NCBI GenBank assembly: GCA_022393335.1 | Contig: JAJEKB010020522.1 | Coordinates: 356,956-420,955, forward strand | Length of the DNA stretch: 64,000 nt | Reading direction: 5' to 3' | DNA from: Macrotrachela quadricornifera | Taxonomy: Eukaryota; Rotifera; Eurotatoria; Philodinida; Philodinidae | Part shown: in pieces, positions 23,190-35,014 of the stretch | Position numbering within the stretch: the stretch's first letter is position 1 | Layout of the letters: each line of letters opens with the position of its first letter | Translations under genes and position numbers: made by a program | Notes under the pieces: generated by a model | The model's database searches: none | What the model saw: the letters and a program-made list of their open reading frames with translations, nothing else | What the model was told of the DNA's origin: nothing

Positions 23190-24149
23190 TTATTCAATTG
23201 AAAATCGTTGGACTCGTTGATTCTCGCTATCAACAACATATAAATTACCATATCGGTCGAGTGCTAAACCTTCTGGTTTATTCAACTGATTTGCTTGATT
23301 TCCTTTGCCGTTTCCACCAATAATCATTTCTCCTTGTATTATTCCTTTTCTCCAGCGCATCACTCGATCCTTTCTTTCATCTGTTACATAAATTGTGCCC
23401 AGTTGATCGACAAATACTCCGTTAGGATAACTCAGTTGTATTGGAGCATTTCGTTGCCTTCCAGTATCCGCCACAATAATTCCTTCTTTTGCACCCTTCT
23501 CCCATTTCATCACACGACTATTGGCATAATCCGACACATAAACTGACTGATTTCGATCTACAGTGATGTACAATTGAAACTTGAGTTGATTAAGATGATT
23601 ACCCAAACCATTACCACCTGCCACTACTGTTCCTTGTGTTTCTCCCATTTTATATCGTTTCACTTCATATTTTTTCTCGTCACTAACATAGAGAAATCCC
23701 TCGTCATCTATTGCTAATCCCCAACATTTAACATTGTCGATAAGTATTTCTCCATTTGTTGTACCACTTCGACGAGACCATTTCATTACTCGTCGATTTC
23801 CCCAATCACAGATGATGAGATTGTTTGTCTTTTTATCAACAATCATATCTGTTGGAGAATCCAACTCATTTAATTCATTTCCTTCTCCATTACCACCAGC
23901 CACCACTTCACCACTCGTTGCACCACTCTTCCATTTAACAATACGATGATTTAAAGAATCGACAACATAAATAGTTTGATCATCATCTACATAGAGACTA
24001 TTAGGAGAATCAAATTGATTGAGTCTATCTCCTTCACCATTTCCTCCCGCAACAGTGACTCCATTCTGTTTCCATCGGGCATTGGAAGGAATATTGATGA
24101 GATGACCTAATGTGAGAAAGACAAAGTGATCTATCTGATTATTTCTCAT
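23190..24149 (-). CDS. NHL-repeat beta-propeller protein, 319 aa
   Basis: 319 aa, made almost entirely of six NHL-type repeats of about 48 residues, each with the form 'xxVDxxxxIYVxDxxNxRVxKW' and a GGNGxGNxLNQLxxP linker. Six blades suffice for a closed beta-propeller. The N terminus (MRNNQIDHFVFLTLGHLINIPSNARWKQ) is short and weakly hydrophobic; there is no B-box or coiled coil, unlike the 471-aa paralogue at 35.0-36.4 kb. An upstream exon is possible but none could be joined. NHL propellers bind protein or RNA; this bdelloid type is very common, but its function is unknown. One repeat shows drift: the linker ADTGRQRNAPIQL replaces GGNG, so this copy is diverging. Read from the sequence: repeats and intact frame. 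Confidence 0.8.
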   Translation of the reverse strand: MRNNQIDHFVFLTLGHLINIPSNARWKQNGVTVAGGNGEGDRLNQFDSPNSLYVDDDQTIYVVDSLNHRIVKWKSGATSGEVVAGGNGEGNELNELDSPTDMIVDKKTNNLIICDWGNRRVMKWSRRSGTTNGEILIDNVKCWGLAIDDEGFLYVSDEKKYEVKRYKMGETQGTVVAGGNGLGNHLNQLKFQLYITVDRNQSVYVSDYANSRVMKWEKGAKEGIIVADTGRQRNAPIQLSYPNGVFVDQLGTIYVTDERKDRVMRWRKGIIQGEMIIGGNGKGNQANQLNKPEGLALDRYGNLYVVDSENQRVQRFSIE

Positions 24150-27100
24150 AAATCAAAAAAGTAAGTAGTCAAAGAGACTTCTCTCGTTGTAATGATCATT
24201 TCCACGAAAATATCAATGCATGAGCAAAAGGACTGATTCAAATTGATTATTTTACAGTTAGTGATCAAGTTTAATGTATTTGATGATTTTCTTCTCTATT
24301 ATTTTAGTATAGAAGCGGCACTAAATCTAGTTTTGTAAATCGCTTATTCAATATTAACTACCCGTCGCTGGTGTAAGATCGACGTGGACTCACTTTGCCG
24401 TTTTTCTGTCGCGTACTACACAAGAATCTACTGTTTCGAATGATTCGTTGTTTGTAATCTCTAGTCTTCGAGTGGTGTATAATATCTGTATAAAAAATTA
24501 CATATTGATCTAATAGGAAAAAGATTACCAATATGGATCCGCATGAGACTCAGGACACTAATGACGTTATAGATATGATTTTTTTTTGCTTTGTTATAAA
24601 TTTATTTTTGAAATAAATAGGTTACAATTTGCTTGCACGTTCTCTCTCGTGTTATTAAATCATATTTATGTTGCAGATTGGTAAAATTTTACCATTTCTG
24701 GATCTGAACCAAATTTCTTTATTAAATTATTTTTAGTAATTTATCTAAATCATATAAGTTTTTCAAAATCATTATAAACATATAAAAATTCTACAAATGT
24801 GCATTCGAATATAGCTATTTTTATAGCATCTGGATAGTTCAATATATCGCAATACATACATGTTGTGGAATCTTTCCGTCAATGATGCTAATACATTCAC
24901 TTAGGTATTTTTCCTAGTCTATTACAGTGCATGTATATGGCTTGATCCTTTTTCATTATATGAGTATCGTTGTGTTCTTTATCGTGATCCTATATATGTA
25001 TACCTACGTATATATACTTATCGTTCGTTGTTCTTCTATAGATCTTTTACTTTCTGACAAAAATGAAGGCGATTCGAAATTGGAAAATGATTGTGAAGGT
25101 CTATAGTATATAATTGAATATCTTACCTAAAACAAGACCATAATTTTTTATAATTTTATAGGCTAGGCCTCCGCGAACCCGAGGACACTTAAAGTTATAC
25201 AATGAGGATGATAATGGATAGTTAAGTTTTTACTCAAGCGTTCATTCTGCTCAACAAAGTTTATTTATATCATTTAGTCTAAAAATTTTCCTAGTAAATA
25301 TCTCCTCTAACATTTTGAAATATGAATAAAAAAAACGCAGAATCTTACGATTTGATATAAATCAAAGGCAGTGATCTAAAATCATTAATTTTTCACCATT
25401 CTGAAAATATTATAATATAAAGAGACTTTAATAGAGTACAATTACCTTGATATCAGTTTACTGAGTTCTCACTCGTATTGTGAACAAAAACTTCAGAGAT
25501 GACCTGTTAGAGGATTTACTAGTTTTATACAAGATCGATCACTATTAAATTTGTTTTTGTTCGTGTCTATATTTATCAGTGTGAGTGAAGAAAAGTCCCA
25601 AGAGATGCAGAAAAAGATTCTATACAAAATGTTCATGAAAGAGATGAGATCTCAATAAACTACTTCGAGGTATCCGAAAGTAGAAGATGAAGTTATCTCG
25701 AAACATATATTATCAGTTTTTCGAATATTGCTTTCTAAAATATTTTTATTCAATCTTCTAACTCTCAAAAGAAAATGTTCTTTTTTATAGGAAAATAAAA
25801 GTGAACAAAAACGAGTTTTTTTTCACAGAAATTAATAGAAAGCAGTAATAGACGCTCCATTAAAATTCATATTACTTATTGAAGTTTTCTGCAGTTTGTA
25901 GATCTTTGATTAGCCATTTGAATCTATACTAGATAATTGAAAAGCTTATTAAAAATTAGATCATTTCTAGCAAAAGTCATTCAAAAATACTCCTTAGTCC
26001 GTTTTTTAAATGAGCGTTAATGTAAGTGTGACATATCCGAACAAAAGAGACTTTATTAAAATTTTATTATTATGATATTGGTGGAAGTATAGTCAAATAA
26101 TATAGATATAGAAAAATAGAACGTTCTTTTCTCTATCGGATTATATAGAAAAAGAGTGTCTTGAAGCTTACTATATAGTATAAAAGTGTCATTAACAATA
26201 CTTTTGGATACCCCTAAGTAATATCAAGATAGGTATAAACTACTAAAATCCTTACATTTTATAATATTAGAAAATAATAGATCATTTTTACATTATTAAT
26301 CTATTATCGGTTGGGTAAGTAATACCTATGAAATAAATTCATTTGGATAGTACCATTTGTCTTAGTTATGTTATGCTGAAATGAGTTGCTTTATTTGAGA
26401 TATAGAGACAATATTAATGCACCAATTTGAATAGGTTCTATCGCAGTAAAAAACGTCGGCCAAAATTGTAGGAATACCAGAATAACATAAGAGGATTGAC
26501 ATGTTTCTACAACTTTCTTATATTTCGAATATTGCTACAGATTGTCTTCTTTATTGTGTTTTTTTACTATGCAAATATGGAACAATCATTCTAACAGAGA
26601 ACAACGCATTGTCGTGACTGAAATGTCTCGGTTTGACAAATTCAAGTTCTTTTGAGAAAGCTATGAATTCATTCTTCATCAACAAATTAGCTTAATAAAA
26701 TGATTCCTTTTTCTGTCAAAAACCGTCCTGTGCAACGAAACACATTATTCTCTACGAGATTGATCATCAAATATACAGATGGTATCGAAAGATACGAAAA
26801 TATAAGGAGCGATCATATTCGTAGCACAACATAAATCAATAAATATGCATACTATTTTAAGTTGTTATTCTTTTTTTCTATAGTATAACTCAAAAGTAAG
26901 TAGGTACTTGTTGATTTCAAATAACTTTTGAGATAAACAAGATGGAATTCTACAATTTTCATAGCCGTTTTAAAACTCAGTATATTTTGTAAAAGGACTA
27001 CGATTATTTTTTCATAATCAGATGTACATTGGAATCATTATTCCAAAATCTACAAAACTCTACACGGCTCAGACTTCTAGATTTAACCATATAGAAGCTA

Positions 27101-27303
27101 TAGATATTTTACTTGAAATATCGAGTAAAAAATTGCTTTTCCAACATTTTTTTTAGACAGTTCATTTCTAAAAAAATTTCGCAAACACTCTAGAACAACC
27201 TTTAGTATATGAATCACAGTGTTTTTCATCTTCTCTTTCGAATGATGGAAACTTTTGGATTATCCTGTACAACGAAGATTAATGTATTTTGTCAATTCCT
27301 TAA
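24150..27303. other. Intergenic, 3.1 kb, no gene supported
   Basis: Contains one dispersed-repeat copy at about 26055-26220 (see 22800-23115). No protein-like frame of useful length is present on either strand. A possible upstream exon of the NHL gene was sought up to 25 kb and not found. Confidence 0.45.
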
Positions 27304-27923
27304 CTAAATATGTAAGCTCAGTAGAATATAATATCGTGATATCATTCGACTATAGAATGATAATAAATGAAGTTCTTTCGTGTTAAAATCATAAGTAATT
27401 TTTATAATGAATTCATTTTTCGCACGTTTATTACCTCTTTCATCTTTCTTGTTGCTCTTATTCAAGTTTTTTCTTCGCAATGGATTATTGCAACGGCCTA
27501 TAAATGTACCATCACTTTTCTTATGAACGGAACAACGTCGATTTGGACCACACAAAATAGCCTAATAGAGTAATACTAAAACATATATATTAATAGAAAA
27601 AATTTGCTGTACCTTGCCAGAAGGATTGCATGGATCGTCACATATGCATATCTCACAGCCGTTCTCTTTCCGATAGCCATAAGCACATTGTTTTGGTTTT
27701 CCATCTGGACACTTGACAGGTGGACATGATATTCTGTTTTCAGCATTGAACTGGTTTGCACCATCTATAAATCAAAAAGTAATTAGAACAATATTTGCTT
27801 ATTTTTTTCACAACACTCCTTAGATCGAACAATGTAGCAAGGAACTTGTTGGTTTCGCGGTCTTCCGGAGTTTTCATAGAAGCAGTATTTCGTGCCGGGT
27901 TTCTTCGCTATACTTTCCACCAT
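27304..27923 (-). CDS. Antistasin-like Cys-rich protein, 3' exons only
   Basis: Three exons can be joined: up to about 27923-27812, 27764-27613 and 27561-27304. The introns are 47 and 51 bp (GTGAAA..TAG and GTACAG..TAG). The middle exon encodes CPPVKCPDG, CAYGYRKENGCEICICDDPC, an antistasin-type repeat (C-x-Y-G-Y/F-x5-GC-x2-C-x-C), a fold of serine-protease inhibitors. The upstream exon encodes KPGTKYCFYENSGRPRNQQV followed by PCYIVRSKEC, which looks like a further Cys module. The last exon carries CGPNRRCSVHKKSDGTFIGRC and then a long Lys-rich tail. No signal peptide exon was found; sequence above 27923 has stops in every frame that I tried, so the 5' part is missing, distant or broken. The role would be extracellular protease inhibition or matrix binding, from the family. 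Confidence 0.55.
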
Positions 27924-27924
27924 A

Positions 27925-29022
27925 TCCCATCAAAAACGGATAAGAAATGTCCAGACAAAAATTTTAAGAATTTCGTTTACCATCCAGCTTGTAGAAACCG
28001 CAAGGAAAACGGCAGAATCAGATATGATTTCCTAAGGGTTTTCTCTGTCCGTGTTCCACATAACATATCACGTAACTAACTCAAACAACCAGATATCAAT
28101 AATATTCGACAGCAGTCACTCATTCAACTAATCTTTATGGTCAACTACTATGGATGACTTCCCTTTCCTTATTAACCGTAATTAGACGAAACGTTGAATT
28201 TCCTCAAGATGTAACACAAGCTTCCAGCAATTTTAAGCCAACAAACTAATTATGAACATGAAATTCCTGCAGATTGTTATCACATCATGAATCGCTCATT
28301 ATCATGAAACCTATGTCCCTCTTCAACCCATGTTAATCATACAACAAACAATAAAACATTATTTTGTATCTATTAACACTCCTCTGAAGAATTTCCCATA
28401 GATTTAAAATTCAGTCTTTCTCTGGCGATCTCAATATTTTGCAATAATTCGTTCATGGATTCAAAATCCATCTTCAAACCAGGCTTTTCTAACTTCTAAA
28501 AGAGTACCTACGGCCAATTTGATAGTTCGTAACATCATTTTTCTCAGATTTAAAATCGTTTTCTAATCATCCCAGAAAAGTAACTTCACAGAAATTCATT
28601 TTTTCCAACTGTCAAAAGTAGCAAGATTAAAAATCGATTTGAAACTGTGAGAAAACAATTGTAGAAAATTCACTTTTCAAAGCACTATTCTGAAGCAGAA
28701 TTTAAAATCCTTGAAGAGATAAACTTTCGAAAATTCATATTGAAAAGCCCTGTTCTAAGGTAGGATTTGAAAATGTTGGAGAACGGTAGCTTGGGGAAAA
28801 TCCAGTTTTCGTAGGTTTTATGTAAGAGAGCATGTAAAATGTGTTGGAATTCAACGTTAAATCTTTAGGGAAAAAGAATCTAAGAGAAATTTAGTTTTTG
28901 ATTGCTGCCTTAGTAGAACGAAGTTGAAAGGGGTTTAACGTTGATTGCAGATCTTGCGGGGAAATATAATGCAGAAGAGCTATTCGTAGAAGCAGTTGTA
29001 TGGGAAAGGATTTATTGTGGAT
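27925..29022. other. Non-coding stretch with recurring GATTTAAAATC motif
   Basis: From 28390 to 29035 the near-palindrome GATTTAAAATC or a close variant (GATTCAAAATCC, GATTAAAAATC, GATTTGAAAAT) recurs about seven times at spacings of roughly 55-110 bp, plus one longer gap. This suggests a very diverged tandem repeat. No coding frame is supported. Confidence 0.4.
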
Positions 29023-29352
29023 TTAAAATCCTACGAAAATTCTTTCAATTATGGTTGGGTCTCTGGTTCCGATGGGAATGAGCGATGTTTTTGTATATGT
29101 CAATGGAAACGGTTGGAACATGCCGTAACTCATGTGTAGGTTGATGTGGTCCAATGTGGAGTTGTCTTTCGCGGATTTTGTTAAGATAGGGTAGTTTTCC
29201 CTCGTGTATCCGAACGTACGCATTTTCCGTAGGTATTTTTTGGTAGGTTCTTGTGTGAAGAAAGCTGGAACCGGTGAGAATTGTCTGGAAGAAGGTTCGG
29301 TTCCTTTAAATTCTTTGGAAATCTGGAAGGCGGAATGTTCGACCTTAATCAT
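29023..29352 (-). CDS. Hypothetical ORF, 109 aa, doubtful
   Basis: An open frame of 109 aa with mixed, protein-like composition (for example TKKYLRKMRTFGYTRENYPI) and little of the Ile/Asn/Phe bias expected of chance frames here. There are no signal peptide, membrane segment, Cys pattern or recognised domain. Local G+C is higher than in the neighbours, which could be why the frame is open. It may be a relic of a mobile element. I give it low weight. Confidence 0.25.
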   Translation of the reverse strand: MIKVEHSAFQISKEFKGTEPSSRQFSPVPAFFTQEPTKKYLRKMRTFGYTRENYPILTKSAKDNSTLDHINLHMSYGMFQPFPLTYTKTSLIPIGTRDPTIIERIFVGF

Positions 29353-32080
29353 CAGTCTTCATCTAAACTATGTCAGCAATCTTTCTGGATGAAGTCCACT
29401 TTAATTCTCTTCATTTTGAAAGCATGATTTTCAGATCAATACTGATTTCTAATTCTTCCATTACATTGGACAATTTTTCAGCGACACGAACACATTAGAG
29501 ATTAATACACTTCTCTCACTAGTGTCCATTTTTGTCGTTCTTCTTATAATGATCATCACGTCAAAACTTTGATCGATATATCATTAGAAAATTAATCATA
29601 CTCCTCAAGTCTTTTGATTTCGTCTAAAGTTGAATATCTACTCTCATACTTTATTACTCGATGAATAACACGAGAATACAGAGAAAATAGAATTCTACTC
29701 AAAAATACACGCGAAGATCAGCTAAAGGATATGTAACAACCAGAGAATTTCTGCTTGGCTCTAAGTTTCAAAATATTTCATTGACGAGTATCTGTTTTGG
29801 AAATCTACACTGTCTGAAACTTAGCATAGTTAAACTTGATGAAGAATTCCTCTAGAGAGAAAACATCTCTGAATATCATACATGCATTTAATCTTACTTC
29901 CAAAGCCATACAAGGACATTGTTACAATACTTATTATCAACAAAGTTAGATGCATTTGAAGCAAAGAATCACAATTTGAGTATGAAACGAAAGAAGGAGA
30001 GTACAATAGTGTTTTATACAAAATCAATGCGTAGGATTATGTTTGTGTAAATGATATGTGTATTGAAAAAGGTTATCAGTTTTATTGCGTAGCACACGAA
30101 GAAAAAGATCGTGATTCTAATTAGAGAAAGAAAGATGAGAATAAGGTTTCATTCAAACTGATACAATTGTATGCCTTGACTATGTAATAGTTAGTAGAGT
30201 AAATGAAAAATAGTAACGAAATAGGACTTAGTGCATACATGTCGCATCTGAACGTTGAATCCAACAATTCGAATAATTAAAGTAAAAATATTCAACTACT
30301 CTTTTTTTGAAGAAAAAAGTTATTTTTTCCATTTGAGTTTTGCATCACATAATACGTTGTTTAAAAAACCTAAAATATATCACAAGATATAGCATGAAAA
30401 GATCTACAACTTCCACAAGATGACTTATTTTACAGGTGCACTTTTTATCTTCAAAATGGATAAAGTGTTGTACAACTAATTTTTAACGCTTCGAACAAAA
30501 GTATTTTTTAATACACGATGAATTCCATTTTCTATTGCTTCGGTTAATAAATCACAGGAGAGACCATAGTCGACAGTGGGATATAGACTCTTCAATAGAT
30601 GTTCTCATTACAATGATATGCTACAGTGTACAGTTAAAAACCATGATTCATTAATCGATGAAATCACAAAAGGAATTCATCCTACTCCAAAAAATGATTT
30701 TTCTCCCACCGTCAAAAACTTAGATACATAGAATTTTGACCATTTTGAAAACGAGAATTATAACTATAAAATAAGCTGGTTTTCATGAACTGTAGAGCTT
30801 TTTACATTGTATTTTTAAAACAACGTATTACGTAATGAAAAAATGAAATGAAGAAAGGTACTTTTTTTGATCCGAAAGAGACTAGAGAGATAAATATCAG
30901 AAAAACAAATAAATAGTGATTACAGAGATCCTGAATACATACCGTTAATATACGAGATCCGAGATGATATGATGAACACACGAATCGAATGAGGTATATT
31001 ACACGTAGAGGGAAAGTGCACTATTACAATATTGATAGCATCGATGATAATATACTTCGACATTAAACAAACAATAAAATGTTGCTTACACTCTAATTGG
31101 CATAGATTATCCACTCAAATAGTAATGTCTTCCGTGAATAATACATGAGACTTACAAATTTTTGAAAACGATTATAAAAGTATTCGTATAGCGAACTAAC
31201 ATATCCACATAGTTTTCATTCAAATCCGAGGGTAATATCTGGAGACCTTCTTCTATTAAATAGATAAGTAAGATAGTAAAAAAATTGTGTACATAAAAAA
31301 TGCACTGTAAGGATTGCTTTTTGGAAGAAAGACAAATAGACATCATATTACAATACAAAAATTCCACTTCTTGTATTGGCCACCAATTCTAACATTTTGA
31401 GTAATTGTTTGACGCTTATATATTTCATATGCATTTTCACTCGATGACTTTTCGTCTACATGATTACGTCAAGTTGTTCAAGGATAGCAAAAATGTATAT
31501 GTTACTTAGAAAAGAAGGTGTTCAAAATCATCATCTCGTGTACTATTCATTCTTTTCAGTTTGACTTTTTTTAAAGAAGGATATGAATCACGAAATACAA
31601 CAATACTTAATATTGGACATTCAGTGAAATGAGTTTTAATACCAAAAACAAAAATCACATTGAAGTGGAAATAGATCGTAGAGAAAATGATGTGACCAAA
31701 AATTCTCGCACATTTGTTATTGGATGTAACATCACTATTGCAATCAAAAAGCTCCGCAGGCAATTCTAAATATAATTAATACCTGACAATTCAAGAAAAA
31801 TTTTCAATCCAAACTCCAATCAACTTGAATGAAAATCAAAATAAAGTTTAACATAAACATCTATATCATTCTGTTTCCCATCATGAAAGATTTTATGCAT
31901 AGTATAGTTGTATTTATTAGTAATTTTTTTTCTCAAAAAAATTCAATTTGTACATATATTCAAAAAGCAAAGCAACCAGATTATTCAAACATGATGAGCC
32001 TTCTATTCTGTACTTTGATAAAAAATGAATTAAAATTTAAATTAAAAATAGTACAATTAAATCCGTGTTGATCGTAATAC
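29353..32080 (-). pseudogene. Possible decayed multi-exon gene on minus strand
   Basis: Several minus-strand frames here begin just after good acceptor sites and contain Cys. 31750-31506 reads LPAELFDCNSDVTSNNKCAR, 31247-31149 reads EGLQILPSDLNENYVDMLVR, and 31112-30940 reads NLCQLECKQHFIVCLMSK. A separate 41-aa frame near 29955-29833 opens with a signal-peptide-like MHLTLLIISIVTMSLYGFGS. I could not join the frames without meeting stops, so a broken gene or gene cluster is likelier than an active one. A partial copy of the 22.3-kb foldback lies at 30730-30830. The rest is AT-rich. Confidence 0.25.
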
Positions 32081-32997
32081 TTATGGGCTATTATGTAGTA
32101 TTGCAGGTGTAGCAGTTGGATCAATAGTAAGTGTGACTTCTGCTTTCATTGCACCGGTCAATTCATTCGTGAGAAATTGAGTAGGAAGAACCATTGTTGA
32201 TCCATTCTCTTGGGAATAAATTCCATCTTTTTCATTTCGAACTCGTCGAATTTTATTAGTAGAATATGGAAAAACCGTCGCAATTTTATCAGACAGATGA
32301 TCATCAAAATATAATTGGCCTGTATGAGAAACATGGCCACCTTTGGCATATATTGCACCATCATATGCCGTCAAAGTAGCTCCAATATGTACTTTAACGT
32401 GCATGTGAGTAGCACGATTAACATACCATCCTGGATAGATAGTATCGAAGAAAACGACACCGTTTCGATTAGTTACTTGTTGACCTATTTGTTTTAATTA
32501 CACTATGATGAGAAAAAATATAGTTGAACAAAAAACTCTACCTCGTAGAAAAGTTGTATTATCAGATTTTGCATGTATTTGTCCTAGACTAGCACCAATA
32601 AAATGTGAGTAAATTCCTACGGCATCACATTGCCATAAATCAACAACAACATCGGGTATAGGTGAACATGTGTTGACATCTAATACGGTCACTGTGAGAC
32701 CAAAAGGAATTCCCGGTTTTCCTTCACTATTTTAATGTAGCATAATAATAATTAAAAAGAACAATCAAAAACTTACGTAATGTCTCGTCGTATGGTAGCA
32801 TTCCAATGATAAGGTCCTTCAGTTCCTTGTGGGGTTAGATGACAAGCATTAGCAGCTCGAGCACATCGTTTTACTATTCATAAATCAATGATAAAAAAGA
32901 TTACCTAATGATGACATAGACAATTCTTACCCGATTGTTGTTCACACCAAGTCACTTGTATAATAAAAGTAAAAACGACAATAAATTTCATCAGCAT
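32081..32997 (-). CDS. Secreted intradiol ring-cleavage dioxygenase, 4 exons
   Basis: Exons 32997-32931, 32873-32777, 32726-32542 and 32484-32081 join exactly in frame (introns 57, 50 and 57 bp) to give 250 aa. Residues 1-18 form a signal peptide (MLMKFIVVFTFIIQVTWC). The core has LTPQGTEGPYHWNATIRRDI, EGKPGIPFGLTVTVLDVNTC, DLWQCDAVGIYSHF and DTIYPGWYVNRATHMHVKVH. The Fe(III) ligands of intradiol dioxygenases are two Tyr and two His: Tyr of GIYSHF, Tyr of PGWY, and both His of the HMH motif are all present, as is the conserved Arg of YVNRATH. The enzyme would cleave catechols between the hydroxyls to muconates, outside the cell or in secretory compartments. Secreted forms are known from fungi, bacteria and a few arthropods, so horizontal acquisition followed by intron gain is likely. 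All frames and residues are intact. Confidence 0.9.
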
Positions 32998-35014
32998 TTC
33001 TATGTTAGTCAAAAGAAAATTTATCATAGTCAAAAGTCCTTATTCTTCTGATAAATGTGTCGACCAAAAATCGAGTACTATCAATTAGCGAGCAATGCAA
33101 ACAGAATTTTCTTTCAAGTTTCTTACTTTTTTTACTGTACCTTTAAAAAATTTTCAATCACATAAAAATCAACAAAATCAGTAAATAGTAGAGTACAGGC
33201 ATGCAATGACCGAAGAAAAACAGAACTTAGAGCAGATCAAATAAGAAAAAAAAACAATTTTTCAGTGAGAAATGAATCAAAACTTCAGCCACTATAAACC
33301 AATATCTACGGAAACTTTAGTAGGCAAAATTCTCGAAATTTAAGACAATGATGTCAATTGCTATTCTTATTAAAGAGCAAAATAACAAGGTAGAAGCTGA
33401 CCTTAGTTGAAGTAAGAAAAAAATTGTCTTTTGTGTTGTCCAATAAATTGCAAGATATAAAAAACCAAACAAGAAAATGGTTTGAAATCTATCTCTTGAA
33501 AATGCGTATGTATATATATAATGATTAATCGATTTACATAGAAAGACAAGAGATGCAAGTTAAGGATTATTAGAGCAAATGTGAGGATTTAACAATATCC
33601 ATTTTTGAAAATGACACAAATACTAACATCGAACGCAACAGTATAAAAATTACTTTTTTTTTTATTATCGATTAATCGTATGTCGATTGGATTTATTATT
33701 CTACTTTAAATGATAGTTGAAAGAAAATTGAATAAAAAAAGATTGTTTCTATTTATCGTTTTTTTTTTCTTAAATATTATTTGGACTTCACAATTCATAG
33801 AAAAGAATCAATTAATACTACAGAATAACTTGTGTTAATTGATCATTCTTGATTCTACAGGACCTTTAATTAATTTTATCAAAATCTGAAATGTTTCTTT
33901 TTTGCTTTTATTTAATAAAACCAATTGAAAAATATTCTTCACTCAAATAATTATGGTTTAGAATGATTTGATCAAATGAACTTCTCCACGAAATCGAATG
34001 CAATGAAGTTTTCAATGCTAACCTTACAAATTATTCAACAAACTTTTAAAATGCAACTCACTTTCATATGAACTATCAATGTTTCTATGTTATAATATTT
34101 TTTATTATCCATTTCTTAACTATTTGTTTTTCTTACTATGTGCAATAAATATAATTGCCGGCTAAATATTAACGATTTGAAACAATAATAACCTTTTCGT
34201 GTCCTTTCGACGTTATTTGTTATCATTCCAAATTAGAATATAAAACTTAGCTTTGTCATATATATATATTGAAAATAATTCTTAACTAATCTCTTTATTT
34301 ACACAAGCTTTTGGTTGACATTTTAGTCACCTTGAGGCAAATGAGTATTTTTTTTTCTTTTGTAAGTTTAATATTTTGATTTGTGTTCTCGTTTGTGACT
34401 CGATCTACAGCTGTTATTCTACTATTATAAGTAACTACAAAAGTGATCTTTTTGAGGGATAAACCCTCGATAGATATACTACACATTGTATATATGAAAG
34501 TGTAATTTCGTTCGTCTTCGATATTTTTATAAGACAATCAAAAGAATATGAAATTATATTGTTGTACAGAACTCGTCGTGAGCTATCTATCATACTATAG
34601 AGCAATTCGAAGAGCACTTGCTTAGAAGAAGATATCTGTGAAAGAATGTTTCCAAGTTTTTTATGCAAACAGCTGCATTTCTTATCAGTGACGCTTGTAA
34701 CTATGAAATAGATGAATAAGAACAGATATGTTGAAATTATTATCTTATCTTGTTCTTGATAATTTCCATCAATCTGTTCACTTTTCAGCCGTGTATCGAA
34801 ATCGTTATCAAGTTAAATGACTTCTAACATGAAGAATGATTTACCAATTCGAATATTCTGTGTAAAATTTAACTATCACATAAGATCCAATTTTCATCGA
34901 TCTTTTTTGTTTTTATTTTCTCTTTTAACGTCTCAAAATTCTGACAGTGTCTACGTATACAAATAGTAATAGCGGTACTTATTTTTCCAATGAATGAAAG
35001 CAAAATAATGATTT
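32998..35014. other. Intergenic; two overlapping doubtful minus-strand frames
   Basis: No gene is supported with confidence. At 34710-34295 a minus-strand frame opens right after a TTTCATAG acceptor and reads VTDKKCSCLHKKLGNILSQI, then shifts frame. It could be an exon of a decayed small secreted protein. The remainder is AT-rich without repeats. Confidence 0.35.

Noticed and set aside
27795..28079. 94-aa plus-strand ORF
   Set aside because: Overlaps the minus-strand Cys exon that splices in phase to the antistasin module; the minus reading is better supported.
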